Source: Lumbricus terrestris
Taxonomy: Eukaryota > Annelida > Clitellata > Crassiclitellata > Lumbricidae
NCBI GenBank assembly: GCA_949752735.1
Contig: OX457036.1
Span: 96,589,261 to 96,653,260 of the forward strand
Length of the DNA stretch: 64,000 nt
Direction of reading: 5' to 3'
The stretch's first letter is position 1, and every line of letters begins with the position of its first letter. The position numbers were made by a program, and so were the translations under genes. Shown here in pieces: positions 50,701 through 58,150 of the stretch. The notes under the pieces were generated by a model that ran no database searches, was not told where the DNA came from, and saw only the letters and a program-made list of their open reading frames with translations.

Positions 50701-52953
50701 CTTGGTCTACAGAGAAACACGAATAATAATAATACGAGACAATTACGCTCGATAACAATCTGAGCGTAGTCTGAGAACTTATGCAAGTCTTTTCAATTCC
50801 TATAAAGAATTTTAATTAGGCCTATTTACACACATAGACAATAATATTGTTCCTATTTATTACCTCGTACACACATCGCTCGAACGCGCAAACACTCTAG
50901 GTAGGATAGATCAAAGACGATTCAATTTGCATCAAGTTACCAACTTCCTATAGATCAATAATTATGATGGGTGGCCGGATGGATGGCTGATGGGTGGGCT
51001 GTAGGTGGGTGGATTGCCAGTTTAGTCATGTTTACCAAAGTAATTGACCGCACCGTTGATCTCCGATCTCGGTACCTCTCATTCTCCAAGCCAGCGTGTT
51101 ATCCAATGAACTACCCCCCCCCCCCCTAACGAACAATCAACCAGGTTGCCTTTATCACAATTTGAGCAGTTTACAAGACTTTCGCTATTTCCTATTTAAC
51201 GATGTAAAATAATATTTATACAAATTCTTTCGAAAGCTAACGCTAGCTGTAGACCTGAGTAAGAAAAGGAGCAACAGAACATTTACGGGTAGGTGCGCAT
51301 GCGCAATATCGAAAGTCAGTCTCGTAAACCAATAAGACTCTCAGAAAACTGGGTCGGAGGCGTGGTTGTCAGGTGGCCATTACAGATGCTAAACTTTATA
51401 GCCAAACTTTGTCACGTTCAAGTAGGTGGCAAAATTTATCAGAACCGTCTAATATAATATTTTAGGGTATAACCTATCACGCGGTACACATGGCTACAAG
51501 AAATAGTCCGGTCAGCTTATGAAAACTCGGTCGTTCATGGCGAATTTTAACTTTGAAAATAGGCTATTTGGGACCAAGATTCAAAGCGAATTCTTACACC
51601 ACATGCGCCAAAAGCCATTTTTCCTCCACTAATCATTTGAATTCAACATTTTTAGTTGTTGATTTTGAAAGTAGACATATTTTAAAATAATAATACACTA
51701 TAAAACAATTTTCCATATTTTTGACCTCTGTCGCCTGTTTTGCCTTCTATCTCGAAATCTAGATCGCGACAAACGACGGGGAAAGAACGCCAGCATCACA
51801 TATAGCAACTGAATTAATTTGGTATATAGTATTTTATAATACAACTGAAATTTTATTATACTATGGTACAATTAAGAAGTTATTGTTGAAAGTTCTGTGT
51901 TCATTCTTCATTGCAGTGAAGTTCATGCGTGCGAACATCGTTGGAACCGTCATCGTGTTGTCGCTTGTCGTCTGGATTCCAGGCAGCTGCATTGTGGCAT
52001 ATGTTGTAAGTCTATCTCGACTTTGTCTTCTTCAGATCTTCATCACAGTCATTGTTATTGTGTTCATTGTTATCGTGTTCATTGTTGTTGTGTTCATTGT
52101 TATCGTGTTCATTGTTGTTGTGTTCATTGTTATTGTGTTCATTGTTATTGTGTTCATTGTTATTGTGTTATTCATTGTAACTGCTGTAAATATTGGCGAC
52201 ACTATTAACAATCAATTGTCAAGGAAATAGCAACTGCCCAAATCCTGTATTGTGCTTTTTTTTGTTTAGTACACTTTAAGATTATTTTGTAGGACCGCAA
52301 ACGTGCCCGCGAGGAAAAAGATGAAGTTGATTGGCTGACCGACAAGGTAACTAATTGTTTACATTCAAGATAAAAGCTCTGCCTAATGCTCAGTGCATGA
52401 TTGACTAACAGACTAAGCCCAGATTTATCTTAGGGAGCTTTGTGTGCCAGTGTTTTCATTCCAGATTGTGGTTTCCTTCACTCTGCCATGCATGGTTATC
52501 TAGTTGTACTTGTGGCTGGAACTTCCACAGTGCTGCATAAAAGCTTCGTTAATATGTCCGGTCCATCTTTCTGGAATATGTTACCTAGCATTATCTGTTG
52601 AAGAACTTCTTGGTCCTTCTTTGCCCCTTTCTGCAAGCATTTGAAAACGATTCTGTTTCATTGTGTGGTTTGATGCTCTCAGGTAGGGAGCGCCTCTGAG
52701 GAGTTTCTCTGAAGTGGCGCTATATAAATTCATGATTAAAATTAAAAAATAACACAGGAATGTGAATCACTGAGAAATCCAGGAAGCTAATAAGAAATAG
52801 TAATTTTGGCAGTACATTTGTGCATCTTTAGAAACTGACAGATCAGTTCTGTCTTCAAATGTTTTGCTGATTCTTTTTCAGACGTCACTCGTATACAACA
52901 AGGATTCCGTGAAAATCTTAAAACCAGACGGCAGACGAACGACACGGTCCTGA
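23737..52953 (+). CDS. ADAM17: ADAM17/TACE membrane metalloprotease with alternative exons
   Basis: Spliced from 22 regular exons plus a 6-nt microexon; using 10a and 17a it gives 2124 nt, about 707 residues (human 824). ADAM17 is a type I membrane sheddase of the secretory pathway and cell surface. Order: signal peptide (about 1-19), prodomain with cysteine NFCGY (Cys165), RFRR furin site (192-195), metalloprotease with [11 protein letters not shown] (377-387) and Met-turn IMFTYSVSG, disintegrin (Cys-rich, about 430-520), membrane-proximal domain with the CKWC redox motif, juxtamembrane helix [14 protein letters not shown] (CANDIS-like), membrane helix (about 644-666) and a 41-residue tail ending near VKILKP. 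All introns are GT/AG and all phases close. Unusual: the catalytic Glu is on the microexon, and exons 10 and 17 are each duplicated. Transcripts are needed to prove usage. Confidence 0.97.
24447..24573 (+). CDS. ADAM17: ADAM17 exon 2 (prodomain)
   Basis: Encodes [18 protein letters not shown], aligning with human DYDILSLSNIQQHSVRKRD. Ends in phase 2. Confidence 0.92.
24904..25031 (+). CDS. ADAM17: ADAM17 exon 3 (prodomain)
   Basis: Begins RHFRLVL (human KRHFKLYL) and continues [12 protein letters not shown]. Donor GTTGGT; phase 1. Confidence 0.92.
25640..25765. repeat. (TTGA)n-like degenerate repeat
   Basis: TGATTGATTGATT runs directly upstream of exon 4, replacing a usual pyrimidine tract. 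Confidence 0.7.
25768..25862 (+). CDS. ADAM17: ADAM17 exon 4 (prodomain)
   Basis: Encodes [16 protein letters not shown], then SDVFIVE, matching human GEPDSRVLAHIRDDD and GAEYNIE. Donor GTCTCT is weak but in phase 0. Confidence 0.88.
25905..26090 (-). pseudogene. LINE C-terminal remnant in ADAM17 intron 4
   Basis: Minus frame: [13 protein letters not shown], then [12 protein letters not shown], the C-terminal block of the 9466-type LINE. Confidence 0.6.
26442..26527 (+). CDS. ADAM17: ADAM17 exon 5 (prodomain)
   Basis: Encodes PSWRQLPG, then [11 protein letters not shown], aligning with human PLWRFVND and MLVYKSEDI. Ends in phase 2. Confidence 0.9.
27199..27284 (+). CDS. ADAM17: ADAM17 exon 6 (cysteine-switch-like segment)
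   Basis: Encodes KNFCGYIRV, the conserved prodomain cysteine (human KVCGYLKV), followed by an acidic stretch. Phase 2 to phase 1. Confidence 0.92.
27445..27670. repeat. Minisatellite, about 20-bp ACATGTTATTATTATATGTG unit
   Basis: About ten imperfect units alternating TGTGACATGTTATTATTATA and GTTTAACATGTTATTATTAT, ending just before exon 7. Confidence 0.85.
27688..27821 (+). CDS. ADAM17: ADAM17 exon 7 (furin site, start of protease)
   Basis: Begins [14 protein letters not shown] is an RxxR proprotein-convertase site, as in human [19 protein letters not shown] then opens the mature protease. Confidence 0.95.
28195..28281 (+). CDS. ADAM17: ADAM17 exon 8
   Basis: 29 codons: [16 protein letters not shown], then GLGFEIRE. 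Aligns with human LIDRVDDIYRNTSW and GYGIQIEQ. Phase 0/0. Confidence 0.93.
28800..29000 (+). mobile_element. LINE 3'-tail remnant in ADAM17 intron 8
   Basis: TTGCGCATTGGAGCGCTTCTGAATGG-type end followed by AAGCACTTTATGAATGCTT and ATACAAT, the same layout as the tail at 10520-10610. Confidence 0.6.
29073..29165 (+). CDS. ADAM17: ADAM17 exon 9
   Basis: 31 codons: [12 protein letters not shown], then [17 protein letters not shown]; human counterpart IRILKSP...HYNMAKSYP...LLEQ. Phase 0/0. Confidence 0.93.
29547..29685 (+). CDS. ADAM17: ADAM17 exon 10a (alternative, ancestral-like)
   Basis: 139 nt, phase 0 to 1. Encodes [14 protein letters not shown], then [12 protein letters not shown] and GGICSP. 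This is very close to the human strand that lines the upper rim of the active-site cleft (TLGLAYVGSPR). Acceptor CTGCAG, donor GTAAGC. A paralogous exon, 10b, follows 982 bp downstream. Confidence 0.93.
30222..30370 (-). pseudogene. LINE 3'-tail remnant between exons 10a and 10b
   Basis: TATATAGCACACCTTCAAGG followed by CCAACCACGGCTAAATAAAA, a minus-strand LINE tail. Confidence 0.5.
30668..30809 (+). CDS. ADAM17: ADAM17 exon 10b (alternative, diverged)
   Basis: 142 nt, phase 0 to 1, the same as 10a. Encodes [16 protein letters not shown], then [11 protein letters not shown] and GGICSA. Both cysteines, HLFT, LGL and SP are kept, while the loop between (AFDNG to PFSVG) and the SPR motif differ. 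Acceptor TTTTCAG, donor GTAAGC. Including both copies or neither produces a stop in exon 11. Confidence 0.9.
31438..31756. repeat. 35-bp tandem minisatellite, about 9 copies
   Basis: Nearly identical units (starting AAAATTTATGCTGCACTTCG, ending TTATGTAAGTGAG) repeated head to tail in the intron after exon 10b. Each unit contains GTAAGTGAG, a strong 5' splice-site-like string. Confidence 0.97.
32405..32830 (-). pseudogene. LINE 3'-end remnant in ADAM17 intron 10
   Basis: Contains the worn GAAGTGCTCCCGACCCCAAC and a frame resembling the C-terminal end of the common LINE; long but full of stops. Confidence 0.45.
33632..33742 (+). CDS. ADAM17: ADAM17 exon 11 (up to first zinc histidine)
   Basis: Encodes [18 protein letters not shown], then ALLVTAH plus one base (G). 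The final H is the first histidine of HExxH (residue 377). Phase 1 to 1; donor GTCAGT. Confidence 0.95.
34460..34535. repeat. (TTGA)n/(TTGG)n microsatellite
   Basis: Six or so TTGA units followed by TTGG units and back to TTGA, 120 bp upstream of the microexon. Confidence 0.85.
34653..34658 (+). CDS. ADAM17: ADAM17 6-nt microexon carrying the catalytic Glu
   Basis: AATTTG, preceded by GATGTTGCAG and followed by the donor GTTAGT. Joined to exon 11 (CAT G) and exon 12 (GA CAT) it gives H-E-F-G-H, restoring the zinc-protease motif. Direct exon 11-12 joining gives H-G-H, without the catalytic Glu. A UGC triplet sits right at the 3' splice site, as in SRRM3/4-dependent microexons. It is supported by logic and splice signals, not by transcript data. 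Confidence 0.85.
34680..34830 (+). repeat. TTTCTCATGTTTATAA degenerate repeat beside the microexon
   Basis: About nine worn copies of a 16-18 bp unit start about 20-30 nt downstream of the microexon donor. The position would suit an intronic splicing element, but no function is shown. Confidence 0.7.
35108..35226 (+). CDS. ADAM17: ADAM17 exon 12 (zinc site end, Met-turn)
   Basis: Encodes [15 protein letters not shown], then [13 protein letters not shown] (Met-turn) and NNR. Acceptor CGGGTAG, donor GTGAGT; phase 1 to 0. Confidence 0.95.
35421..36497 (-). pseudogene. LINE RT C-terminal copy inserted into a SINE
   Basis: A minus-strand frame open for about 250 codons (36518-35751): [53 protein letters not shown] and [14 protein letters not shown]. 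It is a non-LTR RT thumb/C-terminal region without the palm, so 5'-truncated. Its 3' end is a (TTATGG)n-type tail (ACCATA repeats on the + strand at 35421-35436). The flanks are two parts of one SINE: CACTTGTTATA on the left and CACCCTTCAAG with the rest on the right. It therefore jumped into that SINE. Confidence 0.8.
36498..36705 (-). mobile_element. tRNA-derived SINE, family A (split by LINE)
   Basis: Minus strand: head GTGGCACGGGGGAATAGGGG, box-B-like GAGTTCGAATCCACC, body ACCCTGAGCAGG, LINE-like end GGGAACGCCTCTGAGTAG. Its final CTATAACAAGTG-type tail lies 1.08 kb away at 35408-35420, beyond the inserted LINE. Confidence 0.8.
37307..37376 (+). CDS. ADAM17: ADAM17 exon 13
   Basis: Encodes [19 protein letters not shown], then VCFS; human [22 protein letters not shown]. 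Phase 0 to 1. Confidence 0.94.
37530..37710 (-). pseudogene. LINE 3'-tail remnant in ADAM17 intron 13
   Basis: GAAGCGCTCCCGGCCCAACC with GTTCCAGGTTGTTGG, the worn minus-strand LINE end. Confidence 0.5.
38020..38095 (+). mobile_element. LINE 3'-tail fragment
   Basis: TTGCGCACTGAGAGCGC, then GGCGCTTTACTACCGCTTAA and ATACAAT, the 9466-type tail. Confidence 0.55.
38414..38543 (+). CDS. ADAM17: ADAM17 exon 14 (disintegrin)
   Basis: Encodes [16 protein letters not shown], then RCCTDKCTF, the start of the disintegrin domain (human VCGNSRVDEGEECDPG). Phase 1 to 2. Confidence 0.95.
38650..38870 (-). pseudogene. LINE RT C-terminal remnant in ADAM17 intron 14
   Basis: Minus frame: [17 protein letters not shown], then [16 protein letters not shown], the usual end of a non-LTR RT of a second family. 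Confidence 0.65.
39925..40140 (-). pseudogene. LINE RT C-terminal remnant
   Basis: Minus frame: [19 protein letters not shown], then a 3' tail GAGGCACTATATAAATTCC, as in the 9466-type LINE. Confidence 0.65.
40195..40475. repeat. Degenerate 25-30 bp minisatellite (CAGTACCAGTCCTAATTATT)
   Basis: About nine worn units before exon 15, with CAGTCCTAATTATTTTAATC as the recurring core. Confidence 0.8.
40556..40657 (+). CDS. ADAM17: ADAM17 exon 15 (disintegrin)
   Basis: Encodes [15 protein letters not shown], then LCEAESKC; human PCCKNCQFETAQKKC. Phase 2 to 2. Confidence 0.94.
41265..41327 (+). CDS. ADAM17: ADAM17 exon 16 (disintegrin end)
   Basis: Encodes [20 protein letters not shown], the TGxCP module that ends the disintegrin domain. 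Phase 2 to 2. Confidence 0.92.
41700..42185 (+). pseudogene. LINE RT C-terminal remnant in ADAM17 intron 16
   Basis: Frames with [19 protein letters not shown], then [11 protein letters not shown] and [13 protein letters not shown], broken by frameshifts. Ends with a TGAATAAATA-type tail just before exon 17a. Close relative of 60810-61545. Confidence 0.7.
42290..42363 (+). CDS. ADAM17: ADAM17 exon 17a (alternative)
   Basis: 74 nt, phase 2 to 1. Encodes [20 protein letters not shown], then CRCDKG, matching human LGKCKDGKCIPFCE...CACN at the disintegrin/membrane-proximal junction. Acceptor TATCCAG, donor GTAACG. A same-length paralogue follows at 44519. Confidence 0.93.
44519..44592 (+). CDS. 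ADAM17: ADAM17 exon 17b (alternative)
   Basis: 74 nt, identical length and phases to 17a. Encodes [20 protein letters not shown], then CICDKG. All cysteines and NGKISC are kept, while the basic loop between the first two cysteines is changed. Acceptor AACAACAG, donor GTATCT. Using both or neither copy gives a premature stop. Confidence 0.9.
44820..45002 (+). pseudogene. LINE RT C-terminal remnant after exon 17b
   Basis: [20 protein letters not shown], then KRLKLFLL, the second LINE family (compare 38650-38870). Confidence 0.55.
45758..46099. mobile_element. hAT-type non-autonomous element with 8-bp TSD
   Basis: Ends CAGTAGTTCCCAACC and GGTTGGGAACCGCTG are inverted repeats. The element is flanked on both sides by the identical 8-mer CTCTATTC (45750-45757 and 46100-46107). 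342 bp, non-coding, in ADAM17 intron 17b-18. Confidence 0.9.
46857..46921. other. Near-perfect hairpin, 24-nt arms, 17-nt loop
   Basis: Arms 46857-46880 and 46898-46921 pair with a single mismatch. The size (about 65 nt) is like a microRNA precursor, but an inverted duplication is equally possible. It lies on the transcribed strand of an ADAM17 intron. Confidence 0.4.
47793..47926 (+). CDS. ADAM17: ADAM17 exon 18 (membrane-proximal domain)
   Basis: Encodes [16 protein letters not shown], then [15 protein letters not shown] corresponds to the human CKVC disulfide switch targeted by protein disulfide isomerase. Phase 1 to 0. Confidence 0.95.
48787..48865 (+). CDS. ADAM17: ADAM17 exon 19 (juxtamembrane, CANDIS-like)
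   Basis: Encodes [20 protein letters not shown], then ITVDKL; human [20 protein letters not shown]. Phase 0 to 1. Confidence 0.95.
49105..49175 (+). mobile_element. LINE/SINE 3'-tail fragment
   Basis: GGGGAGCACCTCTGAGTAG, then GGGGCACTACATAAATTC and a TGAA tail. Confidence 0.6.
49224..49822. mobile_element. hAT-type non-autonomous element with 8-bp TSD
   Basis: Starts CAGTGTTG and ends CAACACTG, with identical flanking 8-mers GGTTTAAC (49216-49223 and 49823-49830). The interior is rich in ACTTAAGTAAAAGTA and its inverse, typical of a palindromic hAT MITE. 599 bp, in ADAM17 intron 19. Confidence 0.92.
50050..51290. other. Long intron 19 stretch, no exon seen
   Basis: No coding exon. Holds three TAGGCCTA 8-mers (near 50459, 50519, 50817) and, at about 51030-51125, a SINE-like head on the minus strand (GGGGTAGTTCATTGGATAAC). 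Confidence 0.4.
51294..51305. promoter_or_regulatory. NRF1-type palindrome TGCGCATGCGCA inside ADAM17 intron 19
   Basis: Identical 12-mer to that at 6129-6140. It lies 611 bp upstream of the membrane-helix exon. It could be an internal promoter, or part of an inserted sequence that carried a promoter. Confidence 0.35.
51917..52005 (+). CDS. ADAM17: ADAM17 exon 20 (membrane helix)
   Basis: Encodes [20 protein letters not shown], then PGSCIVAYV, the single transmembrane segment (human NIVGSVLVFSLIFWIP). Phase 1 to 0. Confidence 0.95.
52048..52175 (+). repeat. 15-bp minisatellite (GTGTTCATTGTTATC)n
   Basis: About eight units directly after the membrane-helix exon. The 15-bp period leaves an artificial hydrophobic frame open across exon 20 and the intron. 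Confidence 0.9.
52293..52346 (+). CDS. ADAM17: ADAM17 exon 21 (cytoplasmic)
   Basis: 18 codons: [18 protein letters not shown], a charged stop-transfer and tail segment. Phase 0/0; acceptor TTTTGTAG, donor GTAACT. Confidence 0.85.
52475..52740 (+). pseudogene. LINE 3'-end remnant in ADAM17 intron 21
   Basis: Worn C-terminal region ending GGGAGCGCCTCTGAGGAG, then GGCGCTATATAAATTCATG, the common LINE end. Confidence 0.6.
52882..52953 (+). CDS. ADAM17: ADAM17 exon 22 (terminal)
   Basis: 23 codons plus [18 protein letters not shown], then [15 protein letters not shown] matches human SVRIIKP, after which the human tail continues much longer. Confidence 0.88.
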   Translation, partial: TSLVYNKDSVKILKPDGRRTTRS

Positions 52954-54581
52954 GCTGAGAGACATTATTCTCACTCCTCCAATCCCTCCATCCATCTTCT
53001 GCAGTGAGATTTCTTCGTGCTTTGCATAGATATATATATGTGTGTGTGTGTGCAGTTGACTGCATCTTAAAGCCTGGAACTCCACGTGTGTGTGTGTGTG
53101 TGTGTTTGATATTTTAGTTTTATAAACTTTGAAATGCTGTCTGACTGCGAAACTAAGTCCAGGAATGTTATGGAATTTTTACTTGCTTCACTACTTGGCA
53201 GTTTGTTTGATGTTTCATTTAATGTAAAATGGTGTTTTGTAAGAGACAATACAAGCCCTTTAAGAATTTTTTTAGTAGGGCATTGCTTGATTTAGTTAGA
53301 ATAGATGATAGTTATTAGTACAAAGGAGAGCATTGGAGACTCATTTTAATGTTCTTTCTTGCACACTATTCTTTGTAAATTTTTATAGCAGATTTTGTTC
53401 ATCTTCAGAAATTAACCTAATTAGAACACAGTCTTATGGCAGTTCATGATAATGGCTTCAAATGAACGCTATAATTATGTGAGAATTTGTTGTGAGAATG
53501 CAATTTACTAATTTCCATAATATAATTTTTTCTGTAAGTAACTGCCTAGTGGGTTTGCCTTGAAACTGAAACCCGGTGTTGTGCTTTGGACGCATAGTAC
53601 TTGGCAGTTTCATATTTCTTCAGTGTGCAGTTAGCAATTCTTTGGTCGATATTCTTTGGTCAATGCTTGTGACTAATCTGTGATTTCTGTTCAGTTATGA
53701 CACGGCTGTGTTACGGGAAATTAGTAATTTGTAGTATTTATATTGGAAAGTGGCTGTACTTTTGTGGTGTCAGACAAACGTAATCTCCAAATTTCTAAAG
53801 TCATACTCGAAAGCCAAGAGCGGGGCACCAGCTTATGCACGAGCGCTGCGTTGAGTCAAAACGATTGTCCATAAGAGTAGTCTGTGTTGGTCCAGGTCGA
53901 GTTACCATAGGATCAGAGGGGCTTCCAATATGAATACTACAATGGCTAAGGTACAGATCTGTTTCTGATTTAATAAGATTTCCTCCTCACATAGGCAACT
54001 CAGTGTCCTAATGAAGTTTGAATCAGAAATTTGCAAGCCGGATGGAATCATTCTACTAATGAGTAAAGACATTGAAACTAGGATTATGACTAAAGATTGA
54101 AGGCAATAGCGGAGGTCATTGAAATTCCCACTTCAGGTGATTGAGGGGATATTGAAAGGATTGAAATGGAGAGAGGCATGCTAAGATAGAGGAATTATTG
54201 GATGCCTGATTGTTACCCTAGACGTATGTAAACTAGGTGGCTACTTCCTTTGTGGTGATTTGACATGTAAACAACCCTTTGTTATCTTCCAGAGTGTTGC
54301 TGTTCTGTCTTTTGTCATTAATGAAAATCTCTGTGATGCCTTTTCTAGGAAATATTTATTGGATATGGATTAGTTATTATTTACTCTGTTATCATTCCCA
54401 CCAAGAACCTTGAAGCATTACGCTGCATTGTATCATTGCACTGTACTTTGTAGAGAAGCAAAACTGGTCAATGATTTTGTTGTGCCTCTTACATAAAAAC
54501 TTTGAAAAGGGAACTTCTTGTATACCCTTCGATCTCTAACTTCTCATTACTTCCAAATTTTTACATGATTAACCTAATAAA
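52954..54581 (+). other. ADAM17: ADAM17 3' flank, probable 3' UTR
   Basis: After the stop there is a TG microsatellite (53039-53104), then no coding signal. An AATAAA at 54576-54581 is a possible poly(A) signal. The true end is unknown. Confidence 0.4.
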
Positions 54582-55461
54582 TAGCCATCAGACATTGCTT
54601 GATGGTTCAAGATGTTTTAATGTGAAATCTTAAATTTTGATCTTCTTTGTCATTGTGATATTGTGAGATCTTACAAGCAATGAAGGTTTCTGTGAGGCAG
54701 CAGCACGGTCAACAAAAGTTTGATTGACCATTTCCTGCCATCTTGACACTCAGACGTTATAGTTTTCCATCCAGTGCTTGTATCATAGGAAGTTTTATAT
54801 TGATGGATCTGAAGAACAGAGGAAGAAATATTTTTCAGACTTGTCAGAAGAGTAATACTATTCAACTATTCTTTGTAGCTGTTGTGGATTTCCTGTCTAT
54901 TCTACCAATTTCGCATATGAGTCTCATTTTGCTGACCATGACGAAATTGCATAGTTGCACAATATTAACTCTTTGACAGGGAGAGTGTCCTAAAAACTAC
55001 TGAGAATTCAAGCTTCCAGAGCAGCTTGTCATTTGCGTGTTGAACTTAGTAACTTGATCGTTTCTGCAAAAAGGTTTCTAATTGCCTACAATTAAGCAAT
55101 GATGGACATCTTTTAATTAACAAATGCCTTTTCACGATAGCTTTCCTGTCAACGATTGATATTCCTATAGCTTGTCATATGAATCTTCTTTGCTGCAAGG
55201 CAACTTTGAAATCATCTGTTTTAATAATATTGAAATGATGTAGAAAGCTAACCACGATAGGTGATGATTAAGCGATGATAGAATATATATATGTTATGTT
55301 GCTCTTTCATTTCTCGATGCTGTAAATGCTACATTTTGATACTCAGATGTGCTTGTGTATCTTGCAGTGGTGACAGAGATTTACAGGTTCAAATGTGAAC
55401 AGTTCTTTAAGTTAATGTGTGCAGTTTGAAACTTGTCCTATTTGTATTTATGGCCTATCTA

Positions 55462-56864
55462 CAGGGTGGCTCAAAAAAAAACGTACCACCGGGGAAAATG
55501 CGATATCTTCGCAGCCGATTGGGGTTTTTCTGCGAAAATTTCACAATTTGAAGGGGAATGAATATACAACAATCCCTGAAAGTTTCATTTGAAACTTTTC
55601 ATGTTTGCAAAAGTTACAGCTGTTCAAACTTAAAATTTCGTTTTTTCAATTATCCGGAGAATCATGCTCCAATACAAGTGATTTCATTAGGATGTTTGGC
55701 AAATTACAACACACACACATTGATGATGATGTCATACGACCTCACTATGAGCTGTAAAGAAGCTGTTTATGAAGCAATCTGCTGGTATTTGGTGATATTT
55801 TATAGATTAAGGTCTCAATTGGTGAACCCAAACAATGAACGTCATGGGCAAAGTTTCTGCAAAAGATCAAATGGGAACTCGGACTTTGCATGAACAGAGA
55901 CTGAGACATCGCGTGATCATAGCAAAATACCCAGTGAAAAGTGGAGCCTGAGCACATTGAAGACTATCTGCAAACGTGTTTATGTAACGAAGATCAGATG
56001 TCGGAAGAGAGGCAGGAAGTGGTCGCTTGATCTGACGGAAAAAGCGCGATTTTCACGAAATTCGCTTGGTAATCGAAAGGTCAAGTTTGCAAAGCAAATC
56101 GTGGTTTCGGCATCAGATATGCCGGCGTGTGTTGCGGCTGCAAGAAAAGACTGCAATTAATCCCATTCAGTAGGTTAGATGTCAAACTCATCATTGAACT
56201 CGCTTACCCAGACTCATTGAAGACCAGGTATGCTCTAACATCTGGTTTTATTATGCAGCAGGACAGTGCGCCTGCTTGCTCGCACGGCAAGGTTGATTAT
56301 GATGGCGCGACCTTATTGACATCAACTGAAGTAAATGCATTGGCAAAGATGATTTACAAACTCGCCAGACCTTGACCCTCTTGTTTATCACGTCTGGGGA
56401 GCTATGCTGGAACGCTGCAAGACATTTAATCCCAAGTTGGAGAACATTGGCCAGCTGAAGCAAGTCTTGCTGCTAATGTGGGGTCAGTTGCCGCAGGACC
56501 CGACCAACAAGGCCATACTGAGCTTCACAAAAAGAATTTGAGCTTGTGTTAAGGCAGGGAGTGGACACTCTCATTATACCTTACAATAAACTGCAAAACG
56601 GAATGCTGAGGTCGTAGTGAAAAGTGATATCATTTGACTTGGAAATCTACAAGTGACGTCAATTTTCCGCGGATAATTGAAAAAACGAAATTTTAAGTTT
56701 GAACAGCTGTAACTTTTGCAAACATGAAAAGTTTCAAATGAAACTTTCAGGTATTGTTGGAAATTCATTCCCCTACAAATTGGAAAATTTTCGCAGAAAA
56801 AGTTCGATCGGCTGCGAAGATATCGCATTTTCCCCGGTGGTACGTTTTTTTTTGAGCCACCCTG
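55462..56864 (+). mobile_element. Mariner-like element with about 200-bp terminal inverted repeats
   Basis: Starts CAGGGTGGCTCAAAA and ends with its exact inverse, flanked by TA on both sides (55460-55461, 56865-56866). The inverted repeats extend about 200 bp (55462-55660 and 56665-56864). Inside, frames carry mariner signatures: MQQDSAPA (second catalytic Asp), NSPDLDPLVYHVWGAMLER (third Asp) and LPQDP...NKAI. The frames are broken by stops and shifts, so this copy is dead. The ends are complete, so a transposase from elsewhere could still recognise them. Confidence 0.9.
56218..56545 (+). pseudogene. Mariner transposase C-terminal remnant
   Basis: Frame 1 has FIMQQDSAPA. After a frameshift the stretch NSPDLDPLVYHVWG and KLENIGQLKQVLLLMW follows, with an in-frame stop after FTKRI. 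It is the catalytic end of a D,D(x)D transposase. Confidence 0.8.
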
Positions 56865-57239
56865 TAGACTATCTTATAACGTCTTTTGTGGAAGCCCTGT
56901 AACAATTGTTGTCGGCAAACAGGAACTGTAGGCTATCTGTGTTCAGTTTGATTTTGTTGTTGAAGAAACCAATTAAAATCAAATGTTTAGAACAATTTTT
57001 TTAGATCTGATGATTTGATGTGTGGTTGTTTATCTGAGTGTAGAACCGTTTTTATTGGGAGTACAAGCAGAAAAGAGAGAGTTAATAAAGCTTATGACAA
57101 TGGAGACTAAATTTCTATTTTAGCACGTGTCTATGAAAATCCAGCGTTTCAACGCAGTTGCCTTTTGTAGTATATGCTGTATTTTTCGATCAACAAAACC
57201 GTCTATGAAGATGGTTTGTTTATTAGGTAATGATAATCT

Positions 57240-58150
57240 TTGTCTAACTTCAAACTGACACAACCAATGATGACTGTGATTGGGAAAAGTTAACTAAAAA
57301 GTTGCAAACTTTAGTCAAACTAATTTTTTTAGTTGAGGCAAAAATTTTAATTGAAAAAATTAGTTTAGATAAAAAAACGAAAGTTTGAATAATTTTTGTT
57401 TATTTAATTACTAAATAGTTTCACTAGTATTTTTAGTTATCAATCCAAGTAAGTGAGAGTACTTAGCAAAATAAAAAACTGCACAACCATTTTCCTCAAT
57501 GAACAGTGAGCACTGTCAGCAACATAACGTGACGTATAGTTACACTGGTGTTGCTTCTGCATAGAATATGTATTAAGGTAGGCCTACTGTGACTGTAAAT
57601 AAGAACATTGCTTTTTATGAGTTAAGTTTATAGTAGATTTTAAGAATGAATAATCGCTTCATTGATTTTAAACTAAAACGCTGATGCCGAATGCTTGACG
57701 ATACCCTTGATCGCCTTCACGTACAGATTTGACTTTGGTCTTGCTGATGCTGGTGATTATTTTCATGACTCATGAGTAGACTTTATTACTGTCAATTGCA
57801 TTGCATTGCATGTGCGTCATTGTTTGCATTAGCAAATGTCTTCATTGTTTCCTGATAGGACTGTTGGACTATAATTATTCTAGTACACTTTTTTTACTGA
57901 GCTTGAAAGTGTTAGCCTACACTCTGCCTTATTACAGGACACTAAGTCTCAACCTATGTGACTACGAATATGTTTCAAGTTTGTCAACGTTTTAAAAGTT
58001 GGACAAGTTTAAATATTTTACTAAATATTTTCAGTTTAAGTAACTTATTTCCAAAAATCAGCTGCGAACTTTTAGTTAGACGTTTTTATTTTGTTTGATA
58101 AATAGTTACAGTTTAACTAAACAAAATTAGTGTAGTGCCAACCACTGGAC
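57240..58150. other. AT-rich stretch, possible old DNA element
   Basis: AAAAGTTAACTAAAAAGTTG near 57285 and its loose inverse (GTTTAACTAAACAAAATTAG) near 58115 hint at a worn palindromic element. No coding signal. Confidence 0.25.

Noticed and set aside
51883..52230. 115-codon hydrophobic frame that looks like a membrane protein
   Set aside because: Only 51917-52005 is the ADAM17 membrane exon; the rest is a GT donor and a 15-bp minisatellite.
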